NCBI GenBank assembly: GCA_034509755.1
Contig: CM067541.1
Coordinates: 23,796,001-23,860,000, forward strand
Source: Anisodus tanguticus
Taxonomy: Eukaryota; Streptophyta; Magnoliopsida; Solanales; Solanaceae
Length of the DNA stretch: 64,000 nucleotides
Direction: 5' to 3'
Shown here: piece by piece, positions 1-11,785 of the stretch
Numbering within the stretch: position 1 is the first letter of the stretch
Layout: each line of letters starts with the position of its first letter
Made by a program: the position numbers and the translations under genes
Notes under the pieces: model-generated
Told to the model about the DNA's origin: nothing
The model's database searches: none
What the model saw: the letters and a program-made list of their open reading frames with translations, nothing else

Positions 1-256
1 CGGCATATACACTGCCATGTGTATACCGTGTATATCACGGAAACACAAGGCAACTAGGAACCGTGTATATCACGGTTTTAGGTGATGATTATTGTATGTA
101 ATTAACTTTGTACACTTACCATAATTATAGAATTCTTGTACAAATAGAATAGAATTTTGGGAGTAGAATGAGAATAGAATTTTCCATATTATAAAAATTG
201 TAAATTATATATATACTCATTCATTAATGAAAATAATTAAAGGATTATTTCTTTCA
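1..256 (+). repeat. Partial LTR related to element A (solo or 3' LTR)
   Basis: This stretch matches, in opposite orientation, the LTRs of element A at 30514-30779 and 35262-35574. It shares the short 'ccgtgtatatcacgg'-type palindromic motifs, then 'tacacttaccataattatag' and the terminal 'ttatttctttca'. The right boundary is set by the final CA at 255-256. No primer-binding site (tggtatca) follows, so it is not a 5' LTR. It is either a solo LTR or the 3' LTR of an element lying left of the window. The left end is cut by the window edge. Confidence 0.75.
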
Positions 257-610
257 TTAATAACAAAAGCAGATGAGAAAACCTAAGGAAAAAATGGTAC
301 TTAAGTCAAGACACCACTATGTACAATGTACAAAGTACAAACTGAGAATATCTAAGCTAACCAAATCAAATATGCCATTAAAATACTAAGATCCTCCCTC
401 CCTCTGTGAGTGAAAGAAATTGGTTCTAGAGTCAAGGGAAGTGAACTCCTAGGGAAAACACTTATTTTGAAGGAATCACAAGACAACTAAAGTAACAAGA
501 AACATCACGCCAAATTCTGACGAAGTATAGTACCAATGCTAACCCCCAGCATAAGACAATAAAAGAGTATTAAGTATTTTTGTCTTTCCTCCAACTACAT
601 ATAAAAAAAA

Positions 611-662
611 AGTCCCATTGCACTAAAAATCCGCTATGCGCGGGGCTCGGGGAAATGCCGGA

Positions 663-664
<2 letters not shown>
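611..664 (-). repeat. TS-like SINE 3'-end fragment, reverse
   Basis: The reverse complement of the TS-SINE 3' domain is recognisable ('gctatgcgcggggctcgggg'), with the 'gtgcactaagctcccg' part degraded. It is a short fragment without a tRNA-like head. It faces a similar fragment at 949-1009 across a TA-rich stretch. Confidence 0.6.

Positions 665-693
<29 letters not shown>
664..693. repeat. (TA)n microsatellite
   Basis: A run of about 15 TA dinucleotides directly abuts the SINE fragment. Any open frame across it encodes only alternating Ile and Tyr and is not coding. Confidence 0.9.
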
Positions 694-695
<2 letters not shown>

Positions 696-696
696 C

Positions 697-870
697 TACT
701 CCTCCGTTCCAAGATATTTGTCATGTTTCGCTTCTGAAGACACAAATTACATGAACTTTATCAATATTTTAAAAATGTATTTTTCACCATATCGATATGA
801 GAAATATTGCAACTTATAGTATTTTTCATATAATTTTTGAATATTTGAATTTTAACTTTAAAATATTAAA
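697..870. mobile_element. Stowaway-like MITE fragment
   Basis: The start 'tactcctccgttccaagata' resembles the common plant Stowaway terminus (TA followed by CTCCCTCCGT...). The opposite terminus is not recognisable, because the sequence runs into a TA microsatellite. This is a one-ended MITE remnant. Confidence 0.45.
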
Positions 871-871
871 T

Positions 872-917
872 ATATATACATATATGTATATACACATACA
901 CATATATATACATATAC

Positions 918-948
<31 letters not shown>
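872..948. repeat. TA/CA-rich microsatellite
   Basis: A compound repeat made of 'tatata', 'catata' and 'acacat' blocks, ending in a long pure TA run at 920-948. It abuts a forward SINE fragment. Confidence 0.85.
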
Positions 949-952
<4 letters not shown>

Positions 953-1009
953 ATCCTTCCCCGGACCCCGCGTATAACGGGAGCTTAGTGTACCGAGCTG
1001 CCTCTTTTA
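949..1009 (+). repeat. TS-like SINE 3'-end fragment, forward
   Basis: 'ccttccccggaccccgcgta' followed by 'cgggagcttagtgtaccg' matches the 3' domain of the better SINE copies at 37716 and 45017. The tRNA-like head is missing. It is in inverted orientation relative to 611-664. Confidence 0.65.
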
Positions 1010-1361
1010 TGGAATCTATGGCTAACCAGTGCCTTTTGCATGTGCATGCATTTTGGGTGATAATTAGAGGCAAGAGCTAAAGCATGCAAGTCAGTGATTA
1101 AATCTAGTTTCCATAACAATGTTCAAAGTTCGGCGAGGATGGCAGTTTAACAACTTGCTGGCTACTTCTATTTACACGAGAACTTTAGTATATTGACATG
1201 TGGATGGAGTGAAAATAAAAGGGAAAAAGACAAAGATTCAAGAAAAACAGACACAAAAGTACAGCTTATTCAACATGAGCAGCCAGAATTAAAAGTTACA
1301 ATAAAGAACTAAATTGCCAGTCCACTTAGTTCACTGGACACACTTGTAACTAAATTAAAAC

Positions 1362-1583
1362 GGTAGGAAATTGATTTCTTGATTCTTTCATTTCAATCAT
1401 AGATATATACAATAATATAGTGTAGTACTAATCTAGTTTACCTAAAATATAAGATACTAATTACTTACATTCATCCTACTAATTGATTCTAATTTATTAC
1501 AATTCTAATCATAATATAATCATATCTTGATTAATGGAGAATAATAATAATTATGGGATTTTCTCATAATTATTATTCTAACA
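1362..1583 (-). repeat. Element C 3' LTR
   Basis: Left LTR in window coordinates. The inner edge is at 'attctaaca' (1575-1583), followed by the purine tract seen as 'gtcccccgaagtc' on the plus strand. The expected outer TG is mutated to GG at 1362-1363. Confidence 0.85.
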
Positions 1584-3060
1584 GTCCCCCGAAGTCTTAG
1601 CGGAAGGTCCTCGTATGCTAAGACTGTCCCTGAAATCATCACAGAGTACGTGCGGAAGACCTTTTGTGAAGATATTTGCAATTTGATAGCGGGACGGTAC
1701 ATGGAGAACACGGACTTGTCCACGGGCAACCTTTTCTTGGACAAATAGGATATCCATTTCAATGTATTTCGTGCGCTGATGCTGAACAGGATTTCCGGAT
1801 AAGTATATCGCATTCACATTGTCACAATAGACCACTGTTGTCTTTTCAATCGGACAATGTAACTCTAACAGTAGGTTACGAAGTTAACATGATTCAGCCA
1901 CCACATTGGCTACCCCTCAGTATTCTGCTTCAGCACTTGATCGAGACAGTGTGGATTGTCGTTTTGACGACCATGAAATGAGATTGCCCCCCGAGAACAC
2001 GCAATAGCCGAAAGTGAAACGACGTGTATCCGGGCAGCCACCCCAATCTGCATCTGTGTAGGATGAGAGCCTCGAGATGAAGGACTTATATAGATGTAAA
2101 CCGAAATGAAGAGTTTCCTTAACACACCGCAGAATTCTTTTGAGAGCCCTCATATGTGCTTCCTTCGGATCATGCATGTGTAAACAAACTTGTTGAACTG
2201 CATAGGAAATATTAGGTCTCGTAAAAGTCAGATATTGTAAGGCCCCAGCTAGGCTGCGGTAATGTGTAGGATCGGTGTATGGAGCACCGACAACATTACT
2301 CAATTTCGCCTTTGTGTCAACTGGAGTATGTGATGGTTTACAGGAAGACATCCCTGCTTTTTCAATTATTTTTTAGGCATATTTATTTTGAGTGAAAAAT
2401 AGACCACCTGCATATTGCGTCACAGCAATGCCAAGAAAATAATTCAATGGATCCAAATCCTACATTGCAAATTCAGCAGTCAAAAGGGACATAATAGACT
2501 GGCGAAGTGAAGATGACGATGTCGTGAGAATAATATCATCAACATACAGGAGTATATATATGTCATGTCAATGCCCTTCCGATAAATGAACAGTGACTAA
2601 TCGGACTTGCTGTGAGAGAAACCCAACTTGGAAACAAATCAATCAAACATGTTATACCACGGCCGAGGAGCTTGTTTCAAATCATATAAGGATTTCTTTA
2701 ACAGGCAAACATGATCTGGATGGGTATAATCTCAGAAACCCGACGGTTGATGCATGTACACTATTTCTTATAAGTAGCCATGTAAGAATGCATTTTTAAC
2801 ATCCAACTGATGAATGGACCAATATTTGGAAAGTGCCAGGCTGAGAACAGTCTGGATAGTTGCTGGCTCAACTACCGGACTAAATATTTCACCACAATCC
2901 ACTCCAACCTGCTAAGACATGTCATCACCAATAAGATGAGCTTTGTATCTCACAAAAGAACCATCAAAATTCTTTTTATGATAAAAAAAAACCCACATAG
3001 ACCGAATGATGTTCACATTAGATGGACGTGGTACTAATTTCCACGTCTTATTTGTAATAA
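1578..3060 (-). pseudogene. Element C RNase H and reverse transcriptase remnants
   Basis: Broken copia RT/RNase H. From 1917 to 2351 the minus strand encodes the end of RT with the RNase H start. Visible motifs are PNISYAVQQVC, the MRALKRILRC region, YTDADWGGCPDTRR and the RNase H signature SSAEAEY. The last RNase H part (1578-1835) contains YCDNVNAIYLSGNPVQHQRTKYIE and the tail PSRYQIANIFTKGLP. Upstream, 2350-3060, the RT core is still recognisable in pieces but is interrupted by stops and frameshifts. It cannot encode an active enzyme. Confidence 0.85.
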
Positions 3061-3592
3061 GAGCATTAAATTCATCTAACGTGGAAGCTTTCCAATTGGG
3101 GTCGGATAGGGCAGCTTTAGGATTTTTTGGTATGGGTGATGGTTGGACAGAGGTGGTTATGTTAAATTGGTGCGTAGGTTAAAAAAATCTATGCATTGCA
3201 CGGGTTTCAATGGTTTGAGGATGGATAGTTGGACTTGCACGGGTTTCAATGGCTTGTGTGTCGGGTTGTCATGGGTGGGGTTATAGGGTTTTCCCCTGGT
3301 GGGTCCTGCCCGATACCCATGACGGATTGGGCCGACGCCGAGGGAAGAGTGTACACTGCCCCTCGGTCCAGCCCATTTAGGGTTTGGGTCAGGGGTTTTG
3401 GGTTGGGGAAAGTCCTACATTGTTTTGAGTGTGTAGATGATACCTTAGAAGTGGATGTAGTCTGTCGTCCAGAAAATCATATGAAGGTGAGGATGTCACT
3501 CGAGATGTTGTAAACGGAAATGTAGATTCATCAAAAATGACGTGACGAGAAATTATGATTTTCCCATTTGCTAATCATAACACTTATATCCC

Positions 3593-4775
3593 CTATGATT
3601 TTGTGGGTATCCCAAAACACACACAAGGAGTGGAACGGTCCTGAAGTTTATTAATTGTGGCGGATGGAAACAAAGGATAACACAAACACCCAAAAACCTG
3701 TAAATGTGTAAATGATGGGAGACAATGGTACAACATTTGTGTGGGTGACACATTGGAGAGTAGTTTACTAGGAAGAATATTTAAAAGATATGTGGCCATA
3801 TGAAGTGCATGGTGATAAAAAATTTGTGGTGTGGACGAATGCACAAGGAGAGTACGAATCATATTGTTAATTGTTCGAATTTTCATTTCGGCTTTCTCAT
3901 TTTGTGAAGAGGTATATCCCAGTTTGGTGACAAAAATCCTTAAAATGGGCATTGATGAATTCCCTCATTGTCACATTTAATGGATTTTTCAAAATGAATT
4001 TTGATAAAAACACTAAATTATTTTAAAATGACGTAGGTTTGCGATTTATTTCCCAATGGAAATATCCACAGAAAATTCGAATAATCATCCAAAATTAGCA
4101 GATAATATTTATGACCTGCAGAACTCAAAACAAGTGATGTCCACAAATCACAATGCAACAGATCAAATGGCATAAGAGTACTGGAGGTAGAAGATGCAAA
4201 ATAAGGTTTAACATGTTTACCAAACACGCACGTTTGGCAAACATAAGAGTCCAAAAGTTTATTATAAGAAATAAATTTATTCTTCCTATGATTGTCAAAA
4301 ACTGGTGCTCCCGGGTGTCCCAACCGGTTGTGCGACAAAGTAGGAGAAATGGCTGCAAAAGTAGATGGTTTGGTCACGCAATTATTGGAAACAATCGTGA
4401 GAGGATATAATTTCCCCATGCTATTGCATCTCATTAGTGGCATCCCCGTCTGAAAATCCTTCATAGAAAAACCAAACGGATCAAAATTCACGAAACGTTG
4501 TTGTCAGTTGTAAAGCGTCGCACAGATATCAAATTTTTAATTAGTTTTAGTGCGTGTAGGACATTTTTCAATTTTAATAGGGGGCGTAGAGGTGGTAGGT
4601 TTACCTGACCAATACCACGAATTGGAATTTTCTGCCCACTGTCGACAATAATATTTGTATTAGTGCTCAAATTATAATAAGACGAGAGATTACCTTGAGG
4701 CGCCGTCAAGTGAGACGTAGCTCCTGTATCCATATACCACGACTTATCTGGAACATTTAGATTCATATTGTTCAT
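3593..4775 (-). pseudogene. Element C integrase and protease remnants
   Basis: The minus strand at 4488-4775 encodes the protease start (WYMDTGATSHLT; DTGA is the catalytic Asp motif, a variant of DSGA). At 4018-4491 follow the pre-integrase segment (HNRLGHPGAPVF, then a CQTC zinc motif) and the integrase core start (DLLHCDLWTS, LDDYSNFLWIFPL). At 3593-3952 comes the C-terminal core (MKIRTINNMIRTLL, LQVFGCLCYPLFP). The segments lie in different frames and a part between 3952 and 4018 is missing, so the polyprotein is dead. Confidence 0.85.
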
Positions 4776-4909
4776 AACCTGTTCAAGATCAGTGGGAGCA
4801 TAGTCAATAGATGATGGTGCTTGGGCTGCAAAAGCATGTTGTGGACGAGGCCCGAGGACTCCGGACTGGCGATTTGAAGAGGATGATCTAGCCCAATTTG
4901 AGGTTGGGT

Positions 4910-5855
4910 TCAGAAATTGCGGGGCAGCCCATTATGGGGTCCAGGCCCACGGTGGGTCGCCCCCATCGATCGCCGATGGGTGGCCGGTGGGCCGCCACTG
5001 GTTGGGCCGCCACTGCCCGGTTTGGTTGCTACCGGCGGTTTGCTGCCCGCCACCCCTGCCCCGTCCCTTTCCATCGTTATTTTTTCCTTTGTTATTATTA
5101 CTGTTTGAGCCACGTTTTTAACCATTATTATTTCGGTTTCCGTCGCTACCTGAACCAGAATTTTGTTGGTGAAAATCAGTGGAAAAAGAATTAGTGAAAA
5201 CGAGGGCAGTTCTGCCGTTGACTGCTCTGGAGGATGCCTGTTTTGCTTTCCGTATTTCTTCAAGAATCAACCTCGACCGAGCCTCGTAGCATGGAGGCAA
5301 GGGATTGCTCTGTTGAATAAACGTAGCAACCCCATCATATTGTTCATTCAATCCGGCAATTAATTGAAGGATCAGCCATTGATTTGTGACCGGCGAACCA
5401 ACGTTGGATAGCTGGTCTGCAAGCACCTTCCATTCCTGACAATAGACGGAAACGTTGGAGAAGTCATCCAATTTAACATTAGTAAATTGGTGTTCAAGAT
5501 ATACAACCCTAGAAAGTTTGTTATCTTGAAATATGTTTTGTAAACGTTCTCATGCCTGTTGAGCCGTAGAATTCGGCTCTAATATGGTATGTAGAAGATC
5601 ATTCGATATTGTGCCATAAATCCATTGAAGGATTATAACATCTAACCGGGACCATAGCTTTTTGTCCACCGTAGTGGTATCCAACGATGACTCAGACGGG
5701 ATGATATGGTCGATTACCTCATAAGCGAGGCAATGAATTTTGAACAATTCCTCCCAAGAGATATATTAGCCTTTTTCCATTTCAAAAGTTATGGATATAA
5801 AGTTCTTGGCATTATTAACGGCAAGAACGAGATGAAAGCTTTGTATTTCGGCCAT
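4910..5855 (-). pseudogene. Element C gag remnant
   Basis: The likely gag start is the minus-strand ATG with first base at 5855, opening MAEIQSFHLVLAV, but an in-frame TAA follows after about 27 codons. The capsid-like region is readable at 5550-5747 (LWSRLDVIILQWIYGTISND) and 5118-5471 (DDFSNVSVYCQEWKVLADQL, then QLIAGLNEQYDG), as in UBN2-type copia gag. The Asn/Gly-rich tail (4910-5263) lies in another frame, and no intact CCHC knuckle was found. Confidence 0.75.
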
Positions 5856-6138
5856 AAGTTCCACTAGAAATCAAAACAAAAGAAGAAGAGAAGTAGGTGG
5901 TGTTTTGATGGAAGTGGATTAAAGGGTTTGTGGAAGAGAAACAAGTACTAGCCGAGGGGGTGTAGTTGTCGGCTAGGTGAGTGTTTAGGTTTATGTTTTA
6001 GAAGTTGATGTAGGTTTAGGGTTTATGAATAATAAAACCTATAGTGGCCGAAAAAATAATAAGAAGAGAATAGAAAAAATCGGCTAGGGGAAAGAAGAGG
6101 TAGGGTTTAAGGCAAAAGATCTTTGACTTTTAATACCA

Positions 6139-6349
6139 TGTAGGAAATTGATTCCTTCTTTCATTCTAATCATAGAAGATATATATAATAATAGGGTGTA
6201 GTACTAATCTATTTTACCTAAAATATAAGATATTAATTACTTACAATTATCCTACTAATTTATTACAATTCTAATTACAATATAATCATATCTTGATTAA
6301 TGGAGAATAATAATTATTGTGGGATTTTCCCATAATTATTATTCTAACA
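6139..6349 (-). repeat. Element C 5' LTR
   Basis: Begins TGTAGGAAATTG next to the degraded primer-binding site and ends ATTCTAACA. It is followed by the duplication AAAAC at 6350-6354. Confidence 0.88.
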
Positions 6350-6791
6350 AAAACATGTACTTTGTCCACCTAAAAACTATCAACCACCAGCGTAAGACAA
6401 TAAAAGAATGTAAGTATCCTTTCCTTTAACAAACACGCATAAGTACATTTATAGAACAGCCCAGCATGTGCAGATGTAAGCCAAGACTGCAGCAAAGACA
6501 AAAAAAAGCATAGGAAAAAACGTCTGTTTCATTGATAGTAAGGTAATTAATACCATGCACAAGAACTTCTTGAATTCTAGAGAGCCGTTCTCACCCTTGA
6601 TTCTACCAATTTTCCTAAGCTGGGCACATAAAATCAATGCTTACTATCTATATATAAAACCTTAAGCAGATATACAGAGTTTTAAGGACGATTACACTTG
6701 GTTGAACACTCTGAAACACACATAAGCACATTGCATCACTAAAGAAAAGCATTCTAAACCTTTTATAGCAGGGAAGAGAAGAGAGAAGAGA
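6350..6791 (+). other. U1 promoter and 5' leader region of gene copy 1
   Basis: Host DNA between element C and the copy-1 coding region. It aligns throughout with 23240-23604 (U2) and 43670-44113 (U4), including 'accagcgtaagacaataaaa' and 'ctgtttcattgatagtaag'. No gene body lies here. It is best read as the promoter and 5' UTR of the small gene. Confidence 0.65.
6649..6659 (+). promoter_or_regulatory. Putative TATA box, gene copy 1
   Basis: TATATATAAAA lies 143 bases before the ATG at 6792. The sister copies have TATATAAA at matching places (23563 in U2 and 43977 in U4), with spacing of 137-143 bases once element E is subtracted. Conservation of box and spacing across units is the evidence; no transcription start is known. 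Confidence 0.6.
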
Positions 6792-6946
6792 ATGTCCACT
6801 GTAGCAGCTGAAATGATGCTTCAGTGTGTCTGTGATGGAAGCTTGTCAATGTCAGACATGGATATCGAGAGACGGCCACAACCGAGCACTTGTGTCCACA
6901 CTAGGAATATATCATTCCACAAAAGGCAAAACCGGAAAGATATGAC
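6792..6946 (+). pseudogene. Small host gene, copy 1 (truncated, disrupted)
   Basis: The ATG opens a protein matching the intact copy at 44114 (MSTVAAEMMLQCVCDGSLSM...). Two lesions are visible. The segment equivalent to residues 30-45 of the intact copy, with the Cys-x-Cys pair and CALHK, is missing by an in-frame deletion (IERRPQPSTCV joins directly). After KDMT the reading runs into the LTR of the D array at 6947, giving a fused stop at 6980. The second half of the gene and about 280 bases of downstream host DNA are absent at the far edge of the array (16618). Function unknown. Confidence 0.75.
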
Positions 6947-7237
6947 TGTCAAGAACAGAGAAACACAAGAGAGAAATTGAAGAATGAATATCTCAATTTG
7001 TTCATCTAATACATCATACTACATAGGTATTTATACACAAGAGCAGTAACAGATAAAAGGCAGAAAAATATTATACACTTACTGTAAATCCTACTAAATA
7101 TTTTACGTAATATTCTATAGTTAATGCTACACTATTTCTACAATAAATATAAAATATCTCTAAGTATATTTTCATATATCTAGAGTATCTCTATTTATGT
7201 TTCCAATATTCACAATATCATGTCCATCATGCTAACA
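6947..7237 (-). repeat. D array left LTR
   Basis: 291 bp, TGTCAAGAAC...GCTAACA. It differs from the other two D LTRs at about twelve positions, while those two appear identical to each other. Confidence 0.93.
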
Positions 7238-7280
7238 TCCTAAGAAGCATCAATTTGCCTACTAGAAACTGATGATGTTG

Positions 7281-10200
7281 CTATGTCATGGATTTTGTGA
7301 ACACATCAGCTATCTGAAGATCACTAGACACATGTGGAAGAGTAATGACTCCCTTATCTACAGCTTCCCGGATATAATGACAGTCCACCTCGATGTGTTT
7401 GGTCCTTTCATGATAATCCGGGTTTATGGCAATCTGAATGGAACTTCTGTTGTCAGCGTGGAGAGGAGTGGGATTAGATTCAGGAAATCCAATCTCTGCA
7501 AGTAGACCCCAAAGCCAAACAATCTCAGAGCAAGCATCAGACATGGCTTGATATTCATACTCTGTTGAAGATTTTGAAACGCGAGTTTGCTTCTTTCTCT
7601 TCCAAGATATCAAGGAATCCCCAAGAAACATGCACCAACCTGTGACGGAGCGGCGAGTATCAGGACATCCAGCCTAATCAGAATCACTAAATGCATCAAG
7701 CCGAATTGGAGAACTACTAGGAAAGAATAATTCACGAGTAGATGTGCCCAAGTGATATCGAATGATGCGACGAACAACCACCAAATGTAGATGACGGGGA
7801 GCCTGCATAAATTGACTCACTTGTTGAACTCCAAAAGATTTATCAGGCCAAGTAATAGTAAGATAATTTAGGCTCCCAACTAATTTCCGAAATAAAGTTG
7901 GATCAGGAAGAAGATCTCCTTCCTCACGCGGATACTTTACATTCAATGCCAATGGAGTATCTACATAGGAAGATTTTTGAAGACCAGCCAAAGCAATCAA
8001 ATCCCAAGTATATTTATGTTGGTTTAAGAATACACCTAAAGAACCATAATGAACTTCCAACCCTAAAAAGTATGTAAGAGTACCAAGATCTTTCATATGA
8101 AAAGAATACTTAAGTTGCTGCTGGAGGCTAGTGATTAATGAAGAATCGGTTTCTATAATAATAATGTCATCTACATATACCAAAAGAAGAACACAACTTG
8201 TAGATGTTTTACGAAGAAATAAAGATGAGTCATATTTGCTCTGATCAAAAGAGAATGAAGCAAAGTAGACCGAAACTTGTCAAACCAAGCTCTATGAGCT
8301 TGTTTTAATCCATACAAAGACCGTTTCAACTTGCATACATCTGATGTAGGTGATGAGAACAAACTAGGTGGAGGTTTCATATAAATATCTTTTTTGAGAT
8401 CACCATGGAGAAAAGAATTTTTCACATCCATTTGATGAAGAGGCCAGTTTTGTGAAGCAGCAATGGTAATAATTGTTCTCACTATAGTCATTTTTGGTAC
8501 TGGTGCAAACGTCTCCTCATAGTCCACACCATACTCATGTCTGTTACCAAGGGCAACCAATCGAGCTTTATACCGATCAAGAGTTCCATCAGAATGAAGT
8601 TTAATGGTATAGACCCGTTTACATCCAATTGGGCAGACATTTGAAGGACATGAAACAATGTCTCATGTGTCATTTTCTTTAAAAGCCAAAAGTTCTTCCT
8701 TCATTGCTTTCTGACAATATTCATGCTTGGAAACTTGTGAGTAATGGGTTGGAACAGAAATGTTGGATAAAGTAGAAGAAAAATCATATCAATTAGGAGT
8801 ACGAGATACTCTGGTAGATCGCCGAGTGGGCTCACAAGGAGCAGAAGAAATCTCAGGTTCTGGTTGTGGAGTAGTCTCAGGTGGCGGATCAGTTTCGGGA
8901 TGGGGTAAAGTTGGCCAACGTCGTTCATACACAAATCCAGGTCTGAACCTCTCAGAAGAAGATGACAAATACTCAAAAGTAGGAAGAAGAAGAGAAACAG
9001 AAGATGACTCAACATGAGTAGGAAAGAAATACTGATTCTCAAAGAAAACGACATTTCGAGAAACACAAAATTTGTTAGAACTTGGATCATAAAAAATAAA
9101 ACCTTTATGTGAAGTAATATAACCCATAAAAGCACATTTAGTAGATTGAGTAGAAAGTTTATTGCGTTAGAAAGAGGCAGATGCACAAAACAAACACAAC
9201 CAAATGTATGAAAATTATGATAGCTTGGATTTTGGTGATAAAGACGATAATATAGAGACTCAAGATTTAACCCTTTAGATGGAAGTCTATTAATTAAATA
9301 AACAGCAGTAGACAAAGATTCTACCCATTATTTAGATGGGACAGAGGACTCAATCAATAAAGTACGAGTGACATCTAAAAGATAATAATTTTTACGCTCA
9401 GCAACACCATTTTGTTGTGGCGTATATGGGCATGAGCGTTGCGAGACGATTCCTTTAACAAGCAAAAAATTATTGAATTCATGAGTCATATATTCTCCAC
9501 CAGAATCAGATCTTAATATTTTGATACAAGTAGAAAATTGAGTCTCAATGTAAGCCAAAAATGTCTTGAATATGGAAAATACCTCTAATTTGGAACGGAG
9601 AAAATACACCCATGTAAACCGACTATAATCATCAATGAATGTCACAAAGTACTTGAAATGAGCATGAGAAATAACTAGTGAAATACACCCAAACATCACT
9701 ATGAATGACATCAAAACATTTTGCAACACGACTACCAATATTAGGAAAATGAAGAGTTTTATTTTTTCCAAATTTACAAGTAGAACAATCAAAGGAAGCA
9801 ACTGAAAATTAATTTTTATTTCCTAATAAACCGGAATTCGATAAATGAGACAACACAGTAGAATTTGGATGTCCTAAACGCTTTTGTCAAACCGCAGTCT
9901 TACTAGTTATAGACGAACAAGCAAAAGAAAGAACACGGGGAATGGAAAAGTTTATAGGAAATAATCTTCCAACTTTAGGCCCCTTCGCGATTATCGTCCC
10001 CGACACCTGATCCTGCACATGACAACCATTACGAGAAAAATTCGCATCACAATGGTTATCCACCAATTGACCAACTGAAATAAGACTAGTGGAGAGCTTA
10101 GGTGATACAAAAACATTTTTGAAAGTTTGAGTAATATCCCCAACCTTGGTAATGGATAAATTACTACCATTGGCAACCTGAATTTGTGAGGGACCTTGAT

Positions 10201-10330
10201 ACTCACGAACATGTTTTAGCATACTAGTTGAGTTGGTCATATGATTGGAAGTGCCAGAATTAACAAGCCAAAAATTAGATGTAATATCATTACCTTGTAG
10301 CCCCAAAGCTGAAAAGGCTGACACGATCAT
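7281..10330 (-). pseudogene. D1 pol remnant (protease to RNase H)
   Basis: Copia pol on the minus strand, read from right to left. The protease start is at 9887-10330 (FWLVNSGTSNHMT; NSGTSNHM replaces the usual DSGASxHM). Integrase is at 9328-9801 (FVTFIDDYSRFTWVYFL, SDSGGEY, the acidic residue and PQQNGVAERK) and continues to 8701-9315. RT is at 8171-8560 (MDVKNSFLHGDL, KLKRSLYGLKQA) and 7674-8183 (VYVDDIIII, MKDLGTLTYFLG). RNase H is at 7281-7631 (SSTEYEYQAMSD, HADNRSSIQIA, HERTKHIEVDCH). Breaks fall where Trp or Gln is expected (DSD-stop-AGCPDTRR near 7674), plus frameshifts. Not functional. Confidence 0.88.
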
Positions 10331-10429
10331 TTATTGTACCATTTCAAGAGTAAGAACTTGTCCTGCTGAAGATGGGTTATCAATAGTGAAATCTTTTATC
10401 CCAGCTTGAAAAGCACTGAACCTACGGTT

Positions 10430-11223
10430 TTGAGGGCGCGTGGAACACTATTTGATCATGTGTCCTTGTTGTTTACAATAATTACAGAACTTCTTTTCAC
10501 AATTGCTAGCAATATGACCATATTCCTTGCAACTGTAGCATTGAGTTCTAGTCATATCTCTACCATTTCCTTTTCCTTGAGCAGCAAATGCAATAATAAC
10601 AACATTTTTTTATTTGAAAGTGTTTTTGTGACAAGACGATGTTCTTCACGAAGTAATTCCCTAAAACAAACATCCAATGAGGGAGACGAGTCACGATTCA
10701 TCAAGTTAGAGTGAACACTCTCAAACTCATATCGTAATTTCATCAAAAATTAGTCTCGCTTGCTCTGAATTGCATGAATTACATAGAGAGATTCGACAGG
10801 TATCTTAGCATAAATAATATCAGTAAATTCATCCCATAAGTTCTGAAATCCAAAAAAATAATCCTGAACAGAGAGATCTCCTTGAGAGTAATTAGCAATT
10901 TCATGTTCTAACTGAAAGCGTCTTGCGGCATTGTCTTGGTTCTGAACCTTTTGTAAATAATCCCACATGGCCTTATCAGTCTTGTACGGCTTGAGATTAA
11001 GAACTATCAGAGGATCAATTGACCCTAAAATCCATGCCATCACCCGAGCATCTTTAATCTTTCATTGACCTAACTTTGTAGAATCAGTAGGAGCAGGATC
11101 ACTTCCGTCAATATGGCCTCATAATTCTTTTTCGGTGACAAATAGTTGAAATTGAAATTCTCAGGTAGAATATTTTTTTCCAGTGAAACAAACATTGAAG
11201 GATTCAAACTGATGTGACGCCAT
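10430..11223 (-). pseudogene. D1 gag remnant
   Basis: The minus-strand ATG with first base at 11223 opens MASHQFESFNV. Premature TGA codons occur where conserved Trp is expected (after KKYST, after KEL and after GQ). The capsid part (10750-11043) contains MWDYLQKVQNQDNAARRFQLE and LWDEFTDIIY, a UBN2-type gag. Near 10450-10550 two CCHC knuckles are readable (CKEYGHIASNC and CNYCKQQGHMIK-stop-C), the second broken by TAG for Gln. All observed stops fit C-to-T or G-to-A changes. Confidence 0.82.
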
Positions 11224-11421
11224 GTTCTTAACTAGCTAAGAACACCAGAAACACAATGATCCAAGGACATAACTAGAATGACCAAAACCAAAAGCCCTAG
11301 ATGTGTAGGACTGACTCTTGATGAACAATCAAGAGAACAAAGACTTTCAAAAAAAAATTTAGAAAAAAAATCACAGATGAAAGAACTAAGACTCAACAGT
11401 GAAAAGATGGCTCTGATACCA

Positions 11422-11713
11422 TGTCAAGAACAGAGAAACACAAGAGAGAAATTGAAAAATGACTATCTCAATTTGTTCATCTAATACATCATACTACATA
11501 GGTATTTATACACAAGAGGAGTAAGAGATAAAAGGCAGAAAAATATCCTACACTTAATGTAAATCCTACTAAATATTCTACGTAATATTCTATAGTTAAT
11601 GCTACACAATATTCTACAATAAATATAAAATATCTCTAAGTATATTTTCATATATCTAGAATATCTCTATTTATGTTTCTAATATTCACAATATCATGTC
11701 CATCATGCTAACA
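11422..11713 (-). repeat. D array middle LTR (shared by D1 and D2)
   Basis: 292 bp. It serves as 5' LTR of D1 (perfect primer-binding site at 11410-11421) and as 3' LTR of D2. By reading it is identical to the right LTR. Confidence 0.95.
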
Positions 11714-11785
11714 TCCTAAGAAGCATCAATTTGCCTACTAGAAACTGATGATGTTGCTATGTCATGGATTTTGTGAACACATCAG

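Larger units (their letters stand above)
257..1361. other. Host duplicated block, unit U1, left part
   Basis: This is non-coding host DNA. Positions 290-500 match 22730-22935 and 43420-43630, and 1010-1361 matches 18110-18400 plus 22384 onward, and 23010-23235. It is therefore a member of the four-unit duplication. It carries a SINE, microsatellite and MITE cluster at 611-1009. The last five bases, AAAAC (1357-1361), are the left target-site duplication of element C. I see no gene here. Confidence 0.75.
1362..6349 (-). mobile_element. Ty1-copia retrotransposon C
   Basis: A complete but old copia element on the minus strand, flanked by AAAAC duplications (1357-1361 and 6350-6354). The LTRs are about 220 and 211 bp and differ by roughly a tenth of positions. 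Internal order on the minus strand is gag, protease, integrase, reverse transcriptase, RNase H, which is the copia order. The primer-binding site next to the 5' LTR (ending at 6138) reads TGGTATTA, a degraded initiator Met-tRNA site. All coding parts contain frameshifts or stops. The unoccupied site survives in the sister unit near 23240, where 'ataaaacatattc' runs uninterrupted. Family-level resemblance (DPFGFSMKDFQTG) suggests the same broad group as elements A and B. Confidence 0.9.

Noticed and set aside
1..256. Reading the LTR at the left edge as a 5' LTR of an element running rightward
   Set aside because: No primer-binding site and no gag follow; host unit U1 starts instead.
580..1073. 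Open frames of alternating Tyr and Ile
   Set aside because: Translations of the TA microsatellites.
4898..5263. Plus-strand open frames rich in Gly and Pro inside element C (similar ones at 32356-32559 and 33955-34577 in A)
   Set aside because: Antisense shadows of the low-complexity gag or linker regions.
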